Shown here piece by piece: positions 19,958-28,750 of a stretch of DNA of 64,000 nt. Source of the stretch: Thiosulfativibrio zosterae (GTDB taxonomy: Bacteria > Pseudomonadota > Gammaproteobacteria > Thiomicrospirales > Thiomicrospiraceae); contig NZ_AP021888.1 of assembly GCF_011398155.1 (NCBI RefSeq), forward strand, positions 516,001-580,000, given 5' to 3'. The notes beneath the pieces are model-generated. The model worked only from the letters and a program-made list of their open reading frames with translations. It did no database searches and was not told the origin of the DNA. Both the position numbers and the translations under genes were made by a program. The first letter of the stretch is position 1. Each line of letters opens with the position of its first letter.

Positions 19958-20392
19958 ATGAAAATGCAACAACGCAAAAAACAACAAGGTTTTACGCTGA
20001 TTGAGTTAATGGTGGTTGTGGTGATTTTAGCCATTTTGGCGGGGATTGCTGTGCCCATGTTAATGGACCGACCTGACGAAGCCCGTATGGTCAAAGCCAA
20101 GCAAGACATTGCCTCCATGTCATCGGCTTTGCAATTATACAAACTGGATAACTACCGTTATCCGTCCACCGATCAAGGCTTAGAGGCTTTAGTGAGCAAA
20201 CCCAATGGCGAACCCGAAGCTCCCAATTGGAAACCTTATATGCAACAACTGCCTAAAGATCCTTGGGGCAAAGACTATATCTACCTCAGTCCTGGTGAGC
20301 ATGGTGCATTTGATTTATACAGTTTAGGGGCAGACGGTGAAGAAGGCGGCGAAGGTGTCAATGCTACCTTTGGCAACTGGACGCTCAAATAA
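19958..20392 (+). CDS. gspG: type II secretion major pseudopilin GspG
   Basis: 144 residues from the ATG at 19958, chosen because CGAGGA lies 5 nt upstream and because it leaves a normal 15-residue basic prepilin leader (KKQQG before FTLIELMVVVVILAILAG). An in-frame ATG at 19931 would add nine residues and overlap gspF. Prepilin peptidase would cut after Gly and methylate Phe; Glu5 is present. The C-terminal half has the calcium-site and beta-sheet pattern of major pseudopilins (YPSTDQGLEALV, DPWGKDYIYLSPGEHG). Confidence 0.93.
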   Translation: MKMQQRKKQQGFTLIELMVVVVILAILAGIAVPMLMDRPDEARMVKAKQDIASMSSALQLYKLDNYRYPSTDQGLEALVSKPNGEPEAPNWKPYMQQLPKDPWGKDYIYLSPGEHGAFDLYSLGADGEEGGEGVNATFGNWTLK

Positions 20393-20399
20393 GTTATCC

Positions 20400-20870
20400 A
20401 TGAACCGTCACTCCCAACAAGGCTTTACTTTGATTGAACTCATGGTGGTGGTGTTGATCGTGGCGGTGTTGCTGGCAGTCGGCATGGTGTCGATGGCGCC
20501 GAATGATTCGGCTTTGTTGCGTCAACAAGTTAAGCAGGTGCAAGGGGCTTTGCAACAAACTTGTGACCAAGCTGCTTTTTCGCAGCACATGATGGCCTTG
20601 GTGCCCAGTGACAAGGGACTAGAAATGCTTGAAGTTTCGCAAGGGCAGTGGCAAGCCTTTGCTGGCGCCAAAGATATGGCTTGGCTAGCCGGTATTAGAG
20701 TGACTTGGCAAGCAGATGAAACCGTCGCAAAAGCCCAAAAACTGACCAGGCCTGGTTGGATTTGCTGGCCCAGCGGTGAGATTTTACCCGGTGAAATGCG
20801 TTTTCAATCCACGGATTTAAAAGCACAATTGAGTTGGAACCCGATTCTACGATTTGAGTTGAAGCAATGA
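20400..20870 (+). CDS. gspH: type II secretion minor pseudopilin GspH
   Basis: 156 residues from the ATG at 20400, 7 nt after gspG; this gives a short leader MNRHSQQG before the cleavage site FTLIELMVVVLIVAVLLAV. A longer in-frame reading from 20337 would lie inside gspG and is not needed. GspH caps or stabilises the pseudopilus. The C-terminal globular part is weakly conserved, as is usual. The gene contains a dispersed palindrome copy at 20746. The stop overlaps the gspI start (ATGA). Confidence 0.88.
   Translation: MNRHSQQGFTLIELMVVVLIVAVLLAVGMVSMAPNDSALLRQQVKQVQGALQQTCDQAAFSQHMMALVPSDKGLEMLEVSQGQWQAFAGAKDMAWLAGIRVTWQADETVAKAQKLTRPGWICWPSGEILPGEMRFQSTDLKAQLSWNPILRFELKQ
20746..20755. repeat. 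dispersed palindrome copy 6, inside gspH
   Basis: Exact CCAGGCCTGG, preceded by CCCAAAAACTGA and followed by TTGGATTT. Frame ACC AGG CCT GGT (Thr-Arg-Pro-Gly), the same frame as copy 2. Confidence 0.9.
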
Positions 20871-21256
20871 AGCCTGGTATCAAACAAACTCAACAAGGTT
20901 TTACCCTAATAGAAGTGCTGATTGCGCTGGTGATCGTCGCGGTGGCTTTAGCTGCACTCAGCCAAACCTTGGGGCAAACGGTGTTTCAGCAAAGTGGTTT
21001 GCAAAATCGGGTGATTGCCACTTGGGTCGCGCAAAATCGCTTAATTGAATTGCAACAGGCTTTGGATACATCAAGTTCGGGTGGCGACAAAAAACAAACC
21101 GTTAATTTTATGGGTGCCGACTGGCAAACCGAACTGGTGTTAGAACCCACTTTGGTGCCCGATGTGCAAAAAGCCACGCTTAAAGTCACTTTAATTGAGG
21201 CCGGCAATCGACAAGTGGAACCCAGTGCCGCCATCATCACGGTGGTGGGCAAGTGA
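20867..21256 (+). CDS. gspI: type II secretion minor pseudopilin GspI
   Basis: 129 residues. Leader MKPGIKQTQQG, then FTLIEVLIALVIVAVALAAL, the hydrophobic N-terminal helix with Glu5. Followed by the GspI-type segment with VIATWVAQNRLIELQ. It is expected in the tip complex with GspJ and GspK. Overlaps gspH and gspJ by 4 nt each, so translational coupling is likely. Confidence 0.92.
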   Translation: MKPGIKQTQQGFTLIEVLIALVIVAVALAALSQTLGQTVFQQSGLQNRVIATWVAQNRLIELQQALDTSSSGGDKKQTVNFMGADWQTELVLEPTLVPDVQKATLKVTLIEAGNRQVEPSAAIITVVGK

Positions 21257-21888
21257 AACAGAGCCAACGCGGTTTTACGCTGATTGAGTTATTGGTCGCT
21301 CTGGCGATTTCGGCGGTGATAGCTGTGCTGGCCTATCAGTCGATTGCTGAAGTGACGGAGGTGTCGCAAAACCTAGAAAGCAAGAGCACGGAGTTTGCTG
21401 ACTTGCAGCGCGCGGTTTGGTGGATGGAGCAAGATTTTTCGCAGATGGCACCCCGCACCGTGCAAGATGTATTGGGTTCCAGTTTGCCTGCCTATTGGGT
21501 GCAGCCAGATAGAGTGGAATTGACCCGAATTGCGCTTTATCCCTCGCCTTACGGCATTTCTGGGTTGGTGCGCGTGGCTTATAGCGTGGATAATAAAAAA
21601 TTGATTCGTTGGGTGTGGCCAGTGCTGGATAGAGCGCCGAATACGGAGCCACAAAAAATAGAAATTTTAGACGGCGTGACCCAGTTTGAAGTGCGTCAGC
21701 TTAATGCTCAAAAAGCTTGGCAAACCAACTGGCCAGAAGCAGAACAAACCGCCACAGAACTCCCAGGCCTGGTTGAAATTCGGTTTAATTATGCTGGTTT
21801 TGGTGAAGTAAGGCGTTTGATTTTAGGCGTAGATGGTTTAGCTGCGATTGCCGGTGCGAGCAAAGCCACAGGGACGACGCCGCCATGA
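21253..21888 (+). CDS. gspJ: type II secretion minor pseudopilin GspJ
   Basis: 211 residues from GTG at 21253 (overlap GTGA with the gspI stop). Leader VKQSQRG (translated Met first), then FTLIELLVALAISAVIAVLA. GspJ-type body with QRAVWWMEQDFSQMAPR and YSVDNKKLIRWVWPVLDR. Part of the GspI-J-K tip complex. Holds a dispersed palindrome copy at 21763, encoding Pro-Gly-Leu-Val. Overlaps gspK by 4 nt. Confidence 0.92.
   Translation: MKQSQRGFTLIELLVALAISAVIAVLAYQSIAEVTEVSQNLESKSTEFADLQRAVWWMEQDFSQMAPRTVQDVLGSSLPAYWVQPDRVELTRIALYPSPYGISGLVRVAYSVDNKKLIRWVWPVLDRAPNTEPQKIEILDGVTQFEVRQLNAQKAWQTNWPEAEQTATELPGLVEIRFNYAGFGEVRRLILGVDGLAAIAGASKATGTTPP
21763..21772. repeat. dispersed palindrome copy 7, inside gspJ
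   Basis: Exact CCAGGCCTGG with right flank TTGAAATT, the same right flank as copy 8. Frame CCA GGC CTG GTT (Pro-Gly-Leu-Val). Confidence 0.9.
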
Positions 21889-22877
21889 TCTGCAAACATC
21901 AACAAGGATTTGCGCTGATGACCGTGATGTTGGTGGTCGCGCTGGTGTCGATTATCGTGTCGCAGTTGTTGTATCAACAGCATTTGGATATTTTGCGCAG
22001 TCAAAATCGTCTAAACCAAGCACAAGCCATGGCCGTGGCAAATGGGCTAGAAGTTTGGGTTAAGAAAGGTTTGTCTTTGGATGCACAAGCCAATAAGTTT
22101 GACCACTTAAATGAACAATGGGCTCAGCCCATGCCGCCAATTCCTTTTGGCGGAGGACAGATTTCGGGTTTTTTAACGGACCAACAAGGTCATTTGAATC
22201 TGAATAATGTTATGGAAAAAGACGAAGCCAAGCGCAAGGTGTGGCAAGCAATTTTACAACGCTATTTTGAGCGCAAATCCTTGGCGCCCGATTTAAGTGA
22301 TGTGGTGACCGACTGGGTGGATGCGGATAACACCATCAGTCCCATGGGGGCGGAGTCTGAAACCTATTTGCTGAATCAGCCGCCTTATCGCACCGCCAAT
22401 CAACCCTTGGTGTTGGTGCAAGAGTTACGCTTGTTGAAAGGCTTTGATGATCAAGCCATGCAACTGCTGCAAGAGGAAGTCGCCACCTTACCAGAGGTGA
22501 CCCAAATTAATGTCAATACCGCGCCAGCGGGCGTTTTGATTGCATTGGCAGATTGGATGACTCCAGAATTGGCGAAAGCTTGGGAAGATGAGCGACAGTT
22601 AAATCCGGTGGAGCAGGTCGCGGATTTTAGAAAATTTATGGTCGATCAAACGCAGTTTGAAGTCGAAGAAGTGAATAAAGATTTACCCGATACGGTCTTG
22701 ACCACGCAAAGCAATTATTTTTTATTGCAGGGTCAAATCAGTTTTGGGGTTGCTGACCAAGCATTGTCAGCCATTTTATATCGGGGTGCTGATAAACAAG
22801 TCAGTTTAGTACAGCGTTGGTTTGGGGTATTAGAAACTCCACAACCGCCGACAGACAACACAACGCCTGAAGAATAA
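21885..22877 (+). CDS. gspK: type II secretion minor pseudopilin GspK
   Basis: 330 residues, the large pseudopilin. Leader MICKHQQG, then FALMTVMLVVALVSIIVSQL; the usual Glu5 is absent (Thr), as is normal for GspK, the tip subunit. Conserved features include GFLTDQQGHLNLNN, DWVDADN (metal site region) and INVNTAPAGVLIAL. Overlaps gspJ (ATGA); gspL starts 10 nt after its stop. Confidence 0.92.
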   Translation: MICKHQQGFALMTVMLVVALVSIIVSQLLYQQHLDILRSQNRLNQAQAMAVANGLEVWVKKGLSLDAQANKFDHLNEQWAQPMPPIPFGGGQISGFLTDQQGHLNLNNVMEKDEAKRKVWQAILQRYFERKSLAPDLSDVVTDWVDADNTISPMGAESETYLLNQPPYRTANQPLVLVQELRLLKGFDDQAMQLLQEEVATLPEVTQINVNTAPAGVLIALADWMTPELAKAWEDERQLNPVEQVADFRKFMVDQTQFEVEEVNKDLPDTVLTTQSNYFLLQGQISFGVADQALSAILYRGADKQVSLVQRWFGVLETPQPPTDNTTPEE

Positions 22878-22887
22878 ACGAGAATTT

Positions 22888-24018
22888 ATGCAAAACACAC
22901 ACTTACCGCCTGTTTCAAGCCAGCCGCCAAAGCTGGGGTTTGATTTACAGGGACAACTTTGCGGTTTAGAGGGACACAGCCCCGAGGCCTTGAGCCAAGT
23001 GACTTGGGTCAGCGTGCCCAGTCAACAGGTGTTGTTAATATCAGCTCCAGTGCCTGGTAAAAGCAAATCGCAATGGCAGCAAGCCTTGCCTTATGTGTTT
23101 GAAGAATGGGTGACACAACCCATTGATCAAGTCTTTTTTAAGGTCTTAAATCGCACAGCAGAGGGTGTGACTCAGGTAGCAGTGGTCGATAAGCATTTGA
23201 TGCAAACTTGGATTGATACCCTACAAGCCGCAGGTTTGCCACAAGCGCAACTGATTCCTGAATGTTTGACTTTGCCTGAGCCAAAGCCAGCGGATGAGCC
23301 TGCGACTGCTCCTACAACTTGTTGGGTGCAAACCACAGCCTTTGCCGAGCAAGACTCTCAAGTGGTGCGTACGGGGCGTTATACTGGATTTAGCGGCTCG
23401 CCAGCTTGGTGTGCTTTTATGGCACAAAAGCAAGGCGTGCTGTTTGAGTCGATTCAAATTTTAGAGTCTGTTGATTCTGTTATTTTAAATCGTGCGCAGC
23501 TTAAAGCTTTTGGTTTGCGTGACGGGGTTTATCAAGCCAAATCGGTGGCTAATGTTGCTTACAAAACATGGTTGCCAGTGGCACTGGCAGCGAGTCTGTT
23601 GGCGCTGACTTTATTGGGGCAAACGCTTTGGCAAACTCAGCAACTTGAAAAAAATCGCCAAGTCTTAGAGGCGCAAACCACGCAGTTGTTCCAGCAAATG
23701 TTCCCCGATATTAAACGCATCGTCAATTTAAAAGCGCAGGCCAAAACTGCCTTGGCTCAAACGAGCACAGAAGACAATTTAGGGCCAACAGCCATCGTGC
23801 AAAAGGTTGAGCAGTTGTTGAAAAATCAGCCCACCATTCAAGTGCAAAGTTTAAGTTGGCGCGGTCAAGAAATGCAGTTGGTGTTGCAAGCCAATGCCTT
23901 GGCAGTCTTGCAAACCCTAGAACAACAGTTAAAACAAAATGCGGCATTCAAAGTGCGCTTAGAGGTACAAACTCTAGAGGCCTCCAAAGTCAGTGCAAGG
24001 TTGGTGATTCATGTTTAA
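22888..24018 (+). CDS. gspL: type II secretion protein GspL
   Basis: 376 residues. The N-terminal cytoplasmic actin-like domain (about 1-220, with WQQALPYVFEEWV) binds GspE; one membrane helix at about 229-248 (PVALAASLLALTLLGQTLW); a periplasmic ferredoxin-like domain at the C-terminus. Anchors the ATPase to the inner membrane with GspM. Overlaps gspM by 8 nt. Confidence 0.88.
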   Translation: MQNTHLPPVSSQPPKLGFDLQGQLCGLEGHSPEALSQVTWVSVPSQQVLLISAPVPGKSKSQWQQALPYVFEEWVTQPIDQVFFKVLNRTAEGVTQVAVVDKHLMQTWIDTLQAAGLPQAQLIPECLTLPEPKPADEPATAPTTCWVQTTAFAEQDSQVVRTGRYTGFSGSPAWCAFMAQKQGVLFESIQILESVDSVILNRAQLKAFGLRDGVYQAKSVANVAYKTWLPVALAASLLALTLLGQTLWQTQQLEKNRQVLEAQTTQLFQQMFPDIKRIVNLKAQAKTALAQTSTEDNLGPTAIVQKVEQLLKNQPTIQVQSLSWRGQEMQLVLQANALAVLQTLEQQLKQNAAFKVRLEVQTLEASKVSARLVIHV

Positions 24019-24538
24019 AACTTGGATGCAGTCTCCCAGTCTGCAAAAATGGTTAGCGCTTTATGAGGGTTGGTTGCAACAACGCACCCCTCGAGAAAAA
24101 CAATTACTCAGCGGCTTGCTGGTCATTTTGGTGGTTGCGATTTTATATGGTTTAATTTGGGCGCCGATTCAAACGAACCATCAAAAAGCTCAAGCGAAGA
24201 TGGCAGTGGCAGAAGAAAAGTGGCAATGGCTCAAAGCGCAAATTCCCACTTGGGAGCAGCAGGGGAAGGCTTCGCCCAGCTTAAAATTAAGCTCGCAAAG
24301 TGCTTTAATGCAATATGTGCAAACTCAGTTAAAGCAACAAAATCTGTTTCAAGCCATGGACAAAATGACGCCACAACAAAAACAAATCGACATCTCTTTT
24401 AAATCGGTCAATGCGCCCAGATTTTTCCGTTGGTTATCGCAAATGGAGCAGCAAGGGTTAAGCGCCAAGACTTTACAAGTCGATTTGCAAGCCCCAGGTT
24501 TGGTGGATGCCAAAGTCAGCTTTGAGGTGATGTTATGA
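24011..24538 (+). CDS. gspM: type II secretion protein GspM
   Basis: 175 residues. Short cytoplasmic segment with TPREKQLL, one membrane helix (about 35-55, LLSGLLVILVVAILYGLIW), then a periplasmic domain whose end (FFRWLSQMEQQGLSAKTLQV) is typical of GspM. Works with GspL in the inner-membrane platform. Overlaps gspL at its start and gspN (ATGA) at its end. Confidence 0.9.
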   Translation: MFKTWMQSPSLQKWLALYEGWLQQRTPREKQLLSGLLVILVVAILYGLIWAPIQTNHQKAQAKMAVAEEKWQWLKAQIPTWEQQGKASPSLKLSSQSALMQYVQTQLKQQNLFQAMDKMTPQQKQIDISFKSVNAPRFFRWLSQMEQQGLSAKTLQVDLQAPGLVDAKVSFEVML

Positions 24539-25290
24539 CCCTAAAGCGCGGTTTGATTGGCTTTTCCCTGTTTGGCTTGACCTTATTGGTGTCTGTGGTT
24601 TGGCATTTTCCGGCCAGTTATCTGGTATCTTTGCCAGCAGTACAACACAATTTACCGAAAGCCTTGCAGTTATCCAATGTGCAGGGCACTTGGTGGGCTG
24701 GACAAACCCAAGTGAATTGGCAACAGCAGCCCTTGGGGCAAGTCGCTTGGCAGTGGCAGCCGTTGGATGCGCTGGGTGGACAACTGGGTGTTACGCTTAA
24801 GTGGCAGCAAGCAGAAGATGAAGTGCTGGCAAATGTAAAAACGAATGGCGAAACGCTGACTGTGGCGAATGTTAATGGGCATTTACAGTTGTCGCGTTTA
24901 AGCGGTGTAAATCCAGCGTTGGGATTGTTGGCGGATGCCAAAGGGGATGTGATTTTTAAAAATTTAAACCTGGTTTCACCTCTGCAAGCGCCATGGCCAA
25001 CTGAGATTGCAGGGCAGGTAGTCTTAGTGGATTTAAATGCCATGGGCATGGAGATTAATACCACCGAAATCACCCCAAGCCTGCAAGATAAAACCCTCGT
25101 ACTCACCACGCAAGCAAAAGACAAGGGCTGGCAGTTAAGTGGTAAAACCTTGCTCAATGCGCCTAATCGATTTACCCATGATTATCAATTAACCGCCAAC
25201 ACCGCCCAGACCCTACCTGATTGGACACCGCTATTTATGCGCCAGACCTCACCCACACAAGCCATTTTAAAAGGTAGCGGCGCTTGGTAA
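24535..25290 (+). CDS. gspN: type II secretion protein GspN
   Basis: 251 residues. One N-terminal membrane helix (about 7-26), then a long beta-rich region with repeated Trp/Gln (VQGTWWAGQTQVNWQQQPLG), as in GspN proteins. GspN is present in only some type II systems; its role is not well defined. Overlaps gspM by 4 nt and the following protease by 7 nt. Confidence 0.85.
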   Translation: MTLKRGLIGFSLFGLTLLVSVVWHFPASYLVSLPAVQHNLPKALQLSNVQGTWWAGQTQVNWQQQPLGQVAWQWQPLDALGGQLGVTLKWQQAEDEVLANVKTNGETLTVANVNGHLQLSRLSGVNPALGLLADAKGDVIFKNLNLVSPLQAPWPTEIAGQVVLVDLNAMGMEINTTEITPSLQDKTLVLTTQAKDKGWQLSGKTLLNAPNRFTHDYQLTANTAQTLPDWTPLFMRQTSPTQAILKGSGAW

Positions 25291-27140
25291 ACCAAAAACT
25301 GACAGCCGGACTTTTGCTACTCTCACTGGCAGGTTGCGGTGGCGGCGGTGGTGTAGCAGTTTCAGTGTCGCCAGAAGAAGATACCTGGACAGGTACGGAA
25401 CTGCCTGAAATCACAAGCCTTGATGACCCACTCTTGTCTTATCAATGGTATTTAAACAATACCGCTCAATTAGCCGATTCACCCAGCGCTGGAACCGCTT
25501 ACGAAGATATGCACGGATTTTCGGGGGGGATTTATGCGCGAAATTACACGGGTCGAGGCATAAAAATAGCGTTAATCGATACAGGATTAGAAATTGCCCA
25601 TGAAGATTTAAGCACTAATGTACTGCCGAATGGTTCTTTCAATTTTGTGACCGGTACAACCGATCCTACCAGCACCTTAACTTCAGGTGATCATGGCACG
25701 GCAGTAGCTGGTTTAGCTGGCGCTAGAGGGGGTAATGGCATAGGCATTTCTGGCGTGGCGCCTTCAGCTTATTTGCAGGGGTTTAATTTGTTATCGAGTA
25801 GTGGCGAAATCACCAAAGAGCTGGCGGCCTTAGGCTATGAGTCCGCGCGTGTAAACTTTGCCAACCTAACCTCTCATTGGACAGATATTTTCAGCCGAAG
25901 TTATGGTAATAATCAGGACATAGTCAATCCTGTAAATTCTAGCGATTATCTTTATACCGAAAGTGTTTTAGATGGCATTCAATCAGGCACTGAACAATTG
26001 CGCGATGGCAAAGGGGCTTTATATATTAAAGCGGTCGGCAATGAATATAACGGCGGCAGTGCATTTTCAAGTAGTTGGTGTGCTGAAGCTGCGGCTCATC
26101 AAGTAACTTGTTATAACGCGAACCAAGAAACCGAAAATGCCACACCTTTCCAAATAGTGGTGGGGGCGTTTAATGCCTCAGGGGTTCGCTCTGACTATAG
26201 TAATACGGGTTCTGCACTTTGGATTTCAGCCGCGGGCGGGCAATATGGTGATGATGCACCCGCTTTAATGACCACTGATCAGTCGGGTTGTCGTTCTGGT
26301 TATAGCCAAAGCTATCGATATCGGGTAGATGTGGATACTGCATTTAACTTAGGTTTTAGTGGGTCTGGTAATGAAAGTTGTAATTACTATTCAGCATTTA
26401 ATGGCACCTCAGCCGCCACCCCGTTGGTCAGTGGTGTTGCTGCTTTGCTTCTGGAAGCCTACCCAGAAGCCGGTTGGCGCGATATTAAGCATTTTTTAGC
26501 GGCCAGCGCGCGCCAAATTCAACCGGCTTTGGCGGCCAAAACCTTGGATATTAATAGCACTCGCGTCACGATAGAGCAAGGTTGGGTGACCAATCAGGCA
26601 GGTTATCACTTTAGTAATGAGTTTGGCTTTGGTGCGGTCGATGTGATTGCGGCGCTAGATAAAGCCCTAGAGTGGAAAAATCTGGGGCAAAAACAACCAG
26701 GCCTGGTTGAAATTGAGAGCCAAAATCAGGTTTTAAGTGTCAATAACGAGATTCCGAATTTTGATGCTACTGGCATTTCACGAACGCTGAGTTTTACGCA
26801 AACCCGCACAGTTGAAACCATGGAATTAACGCTGAGCATCATGGGGCTTGATAACAATGCGTCTGGCAGTACGGCACATAAGATAGATGCGAGCGATTAT
26901 TTAATTCAACTCACTTCTCCTTCGGGCACAAAAAGTATTTTAATGACGCCGTTTAATGCCTATCGCTCAAGTTATGACATGCCCAACCTGCGCTTGGTGA
27001 GCCATGCTTTTTATGGCGAATCTTTGAATGGCACTTGGACCTTACAAGTATTAGATGTGGATCAGAATACCCAAAATGCCATTCAAGATGTTGGCAAAGG
27101 CAAGTTGACCGAGTGGTCTTTAAGGGCCTATGCCCACTGA
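25284..27140 (+). CDS. kexin-like subtilisin (S8) lipoprotein protease with C-terminal P domain
   Basis: 618 residues from a TTG at 25284 inside the end of gspN. The start is inferred: it gives a short lipoprotein signal with lipobox LAGC (Cys18) followed by a glycine run. Catalytic triad of subtilases: Asp99 (IALIDTGLEIAHEDL), His137 (DHGTAVAGLAGA) and Ser376 (FNGTSAATPLVSG). The C-terminal 120 residues form a proprotein-convertase P domain (DYLIQLTSPSGTKSILM and SLNGTWTLQVLDV). It is predicted to be exported and lipid-anchored; which membrane it ends up in is unknown. Translational coupling to gspN suggests it is a substrate or a processing factor of the secretion system, but that is inference. 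A dispersed palindrome copy lies at 26697. Confidence 0.88.
   Translation: MVNQKLTAGLLLLSLAGCGGGGGVAVSVSPEEDTWTGTELPEITSLDDPLLSYQWYLNNTAQLADSPSAGTAYEDMHGFSGGIYARNYTGRGIKIALIDTGLEIAHEDLSTNVLPNGSFNFVTGTTDPTSTLTSGDHGTAVAGLAGARGGNGIGISGVAPSAYLQGFNLLSSSGEITKELAALGYESARVNFANLTSHWTDIFSRSYGNNQDIVNPVNSSDYLYTESVLDGIQSGTEQLRDGKGALYIKAVGNEYNGGSAFSSSWCAEAAAHQVTCYNANQETENATPFQIVVGAFNASGVRSDYSNTGSALWISAAGGQYGDDAPALMTTDQSGCRSGYSQSYRYRVDVDTAFNLGFSGSGNESCNYYSAFNGTSAATPLVSGVAALLLEAYPEAGWRDIKHFLAASARQIQPALAAKTLDINSTRVTIEQGWVTNQAGYHFSNEFGFGAVDVIAALDKALEWKNLGQKQPGLVEIESQNQVLSVNNEIPNFDATGISRTLSFTQTRTVETMELTLSIMGLDNNASGSTAHKIDASDYLIQLTSPSGTKSILMTPFNAYRSSYDMPNLRLVSHAFYGESLNGTWTLQVLDVDQNTQNAIQDVGKGKLTEWSLRAYAH
26697..26706. 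repeat. dispersed palindrome copy 8, inside the protease gene
   Basis: Exact CCAGGCCTGG, preceded by GGCAAAAACAA and followed by TTGAAATT. Frame CCA GGC CTG GTT (Pro-Gly-Leu-Val), in the linker between protease and P domain where protein constraint should be low. Confidence 0.9.
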
Positions 27141-27153
27141 TGTTCACTGATGC

Positions 27154-27825
27154 TTAGTGAGCCTTAAAGGGAATCAGTTCACAAGGGTAGGGTTTGTGTT
27201 TGAGTAGGGCTTGTAAATCTTGGTAGTTGTCTGTGTCCGCATCAGGCGTTATTTGGTTAACCAATACGGCAGCAATCTGTAATCCACTATTTTCAATCGC
27301 CGTTATGCTCAATAGGGCTTGGTTAATGCACCCCAAACGATTGCCGACCACCAAAATAAGAGGAAGCCCTAATGCCTTTGCTAGGTCGGCATTGAGTCCA
27401 TCGGGTGTTAAGGGGGAATAAAATCCACCCGCACCTTCCACCAGTCTAAAGCCATCCGCTTCACAGGCTTTCAGCAAATCTGGTAATAAAATATTTTGTT
27501 CTGATTGCGCTATCGCTCTAGCTGGAGAGATAGGTGGCTCAAACACATAAGGGCAAACCATTTCTAAAGATTCGTGAGCGCCGCAGGCTTGCTGAATTAA
27601 AAAAGCGTCCTCACTACGCAAAGTGCCATCAGCCAGCAAAATCGCGCCAGAAGCAATCGGTTTGCGCCCAAAAATAACCAGGCCTGGGCAGTTTTGGCGT
27701 AAAAACTCGGCAATTTGGCAAGTCACATAGGTCTTACCGCTGTCAGTATCCGTGCCTGTAATGAAAAAACCACCGCATTCGGTGGTTTCAAGCAAGGCTT
27801 TTAAAGCATCAAACGGTGGTGGCAT
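27154..27825 (-). CDS. bioD: dethiobiotin synthetase
   Basis: 223 residues. P-loop GTDTDSGKTYV (about 23-33), then GRKPIASGA and the VEGAGGFYSPL motif that binds the substrate. It closes the ureido ring of dethiobiotin from diaminopelargonic acid, CO2 and ATP. The start is at 27825, overlapping the purC stop by one base on the minus strand, so the two are co-transcribed; bioA, the preceding pathway step, lies 10 kb away. The conserved Lys of the family appears as GRKPIASG. Carries a dispersed palindrome copy at 27678. Confidence 0.92.
   Translation of the reverse strand: MPPPFDALKALLETTECGGFFITGTDTDSGKTYVTCQIAEFLRQNCPGLVIFGRKPIASGAILLADGTLRSEDAFLIQQACGAHESLEMVCPYVFEPPISPARAIAQSEQNILLPDLLKACEADGFRLVEGAGGFYSPLTPDGLNADLAKALGLPLILVVGNRLGCINQALLSITAIENSGLQIAAVLVNQITPDADTDNYQDLQALLKHKPYPCELIPFKAH
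27678..27687. repeat. dispersed palindrome copy 9, inside bioD
   Basis: Exact CCAGGCCTGG; left flank GCCCAAAAATAA, right flank GCAGTTTTGGCG, so the outer CGCC-CAAAA / TTTTGGCG also pair. Encodes Cys-Pro-Gly-Leu-Val on the minus strand. Confidence 0.9.
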
Positions 27826-28712
27826 TAAGGATTTTCCATCAGTCTGGCTTGGGCTTCTTGGTATTTTTGGATGGTCATGTCGACCACTTCTTGGGGTAAT
27901 TCAGGCCCCGGTGCGGTTTTGTCCCAGTCGAGGGTTTCGAGATAATCACGGATGTATTGTTTGTCGAAACTCTCGGGGTTTTTGCCGACCTTGTATTTTT
28001 TGGCTGGCCAAAAACGCGAACTGTCTGGTGTGAGGGCTTCGTCAATCAAATGAATGATGCCGTTTTCATCTTCACCAAATTCAAATTTTGTATCGGCAAT
28101 GATAATGCCTCTTTCCAAGGCAAACTCTGCTGCCATTTTATAAAGCGCAATACTAAAATCACGCACTTGTATGGCTTTGGCTTCGCCGATGAGTTTAACG
28201 ACTTCTTCATAAGAAATGTTTTCATCGTGATCACCAACGGCGGCTTTGGTCGAAGGTGTGAACAAGGGTTGAGGCAATTGTTGCGCTTTTTCTAAGCCTT
28301 CAGGTAGCGGAATGCCACATACTGTTTGGGATTTTTTATATTCTTTCCAGCCAGAGCCCACCAAATAACCACGCACAATCGCTTCAACAGGCAAGGGCTT
28401 AAGTTTGCGAACAATCATGCCACGGCCATCAATTTGTGCCAATTCGTCTTCGGTGAGCACATCTGCCAAGAATAAATCGTCTGCCAATTGATTAGGTAAG
28501 ATGGCGGTGGCTTTTTTCATCCAGAAAATGGCGGTTTCGGTCAAAATGCGACCTTTGCCAGGAATCGGGGTGGGAAGCACCACATCAAATGCCGACACTC
28601 GGTCAGTGGTGACAATCAGCAGATGTTTATCATCAATATCGTAAAGGTCACGCACCTTGCCTTTGTTAATCATTTTAAGACTGGTGAGATTGGATTCGTA
28701 TAAAGGTTTCAT
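27825..28712 (-). CDS. purC: phosphoribosylaminoimidazole-succinocarboxamide synthase (SAICAR synthetase)
   Basis: 295 residues from the ATG at 28710-28712, which has AGGTG upstream; an in-frame GTG three codons earlier (28721) is possible but has a poor ribosome-binding site. Motifs: INKGKVRDLYDID near the N-terminus, TDRVSAFDVV, VEAIVRGYLVGSGWKEY, and DTKFEFGED with LIDEALTPDSSRFW. This is the longer form of PurC (E. coli is about 237 residues), as in yeast and many proteobacteria. It joins aspartate to CAIR in purine synthesis. Confidence 0.94.
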   Translation of the reverse strand: MKPLYESNLTSLKMINKGKVRDLYDIDDKHLLIVTTDRVSAFDVVLPTPIPGKGRILTETAIFWMKKATAILPNQLADDLFLADVLTEDELAQIDGRGMIVRKLKPLPVEAIVRGYLVGSGWKEYKKSQTVCGIPLPEGLEKAQQLPQPLFTPSTKAAVGDHDENISYEEVVKLIGEAKAIQVRDFSIALYKMAAEFALERGIIIADTKFEFGEDENGIIHLIDEALTPDSSRFWPAKKYKVGKNPESFDKQYIRDYLETLDWDKTAPGPELPQEVVDMTIQKYQEAQARLMENP

Positions 28713-28750
28713 ATCAGGCACCTAAAAAGTTGTTCGGCAGTTGTTCGGTA

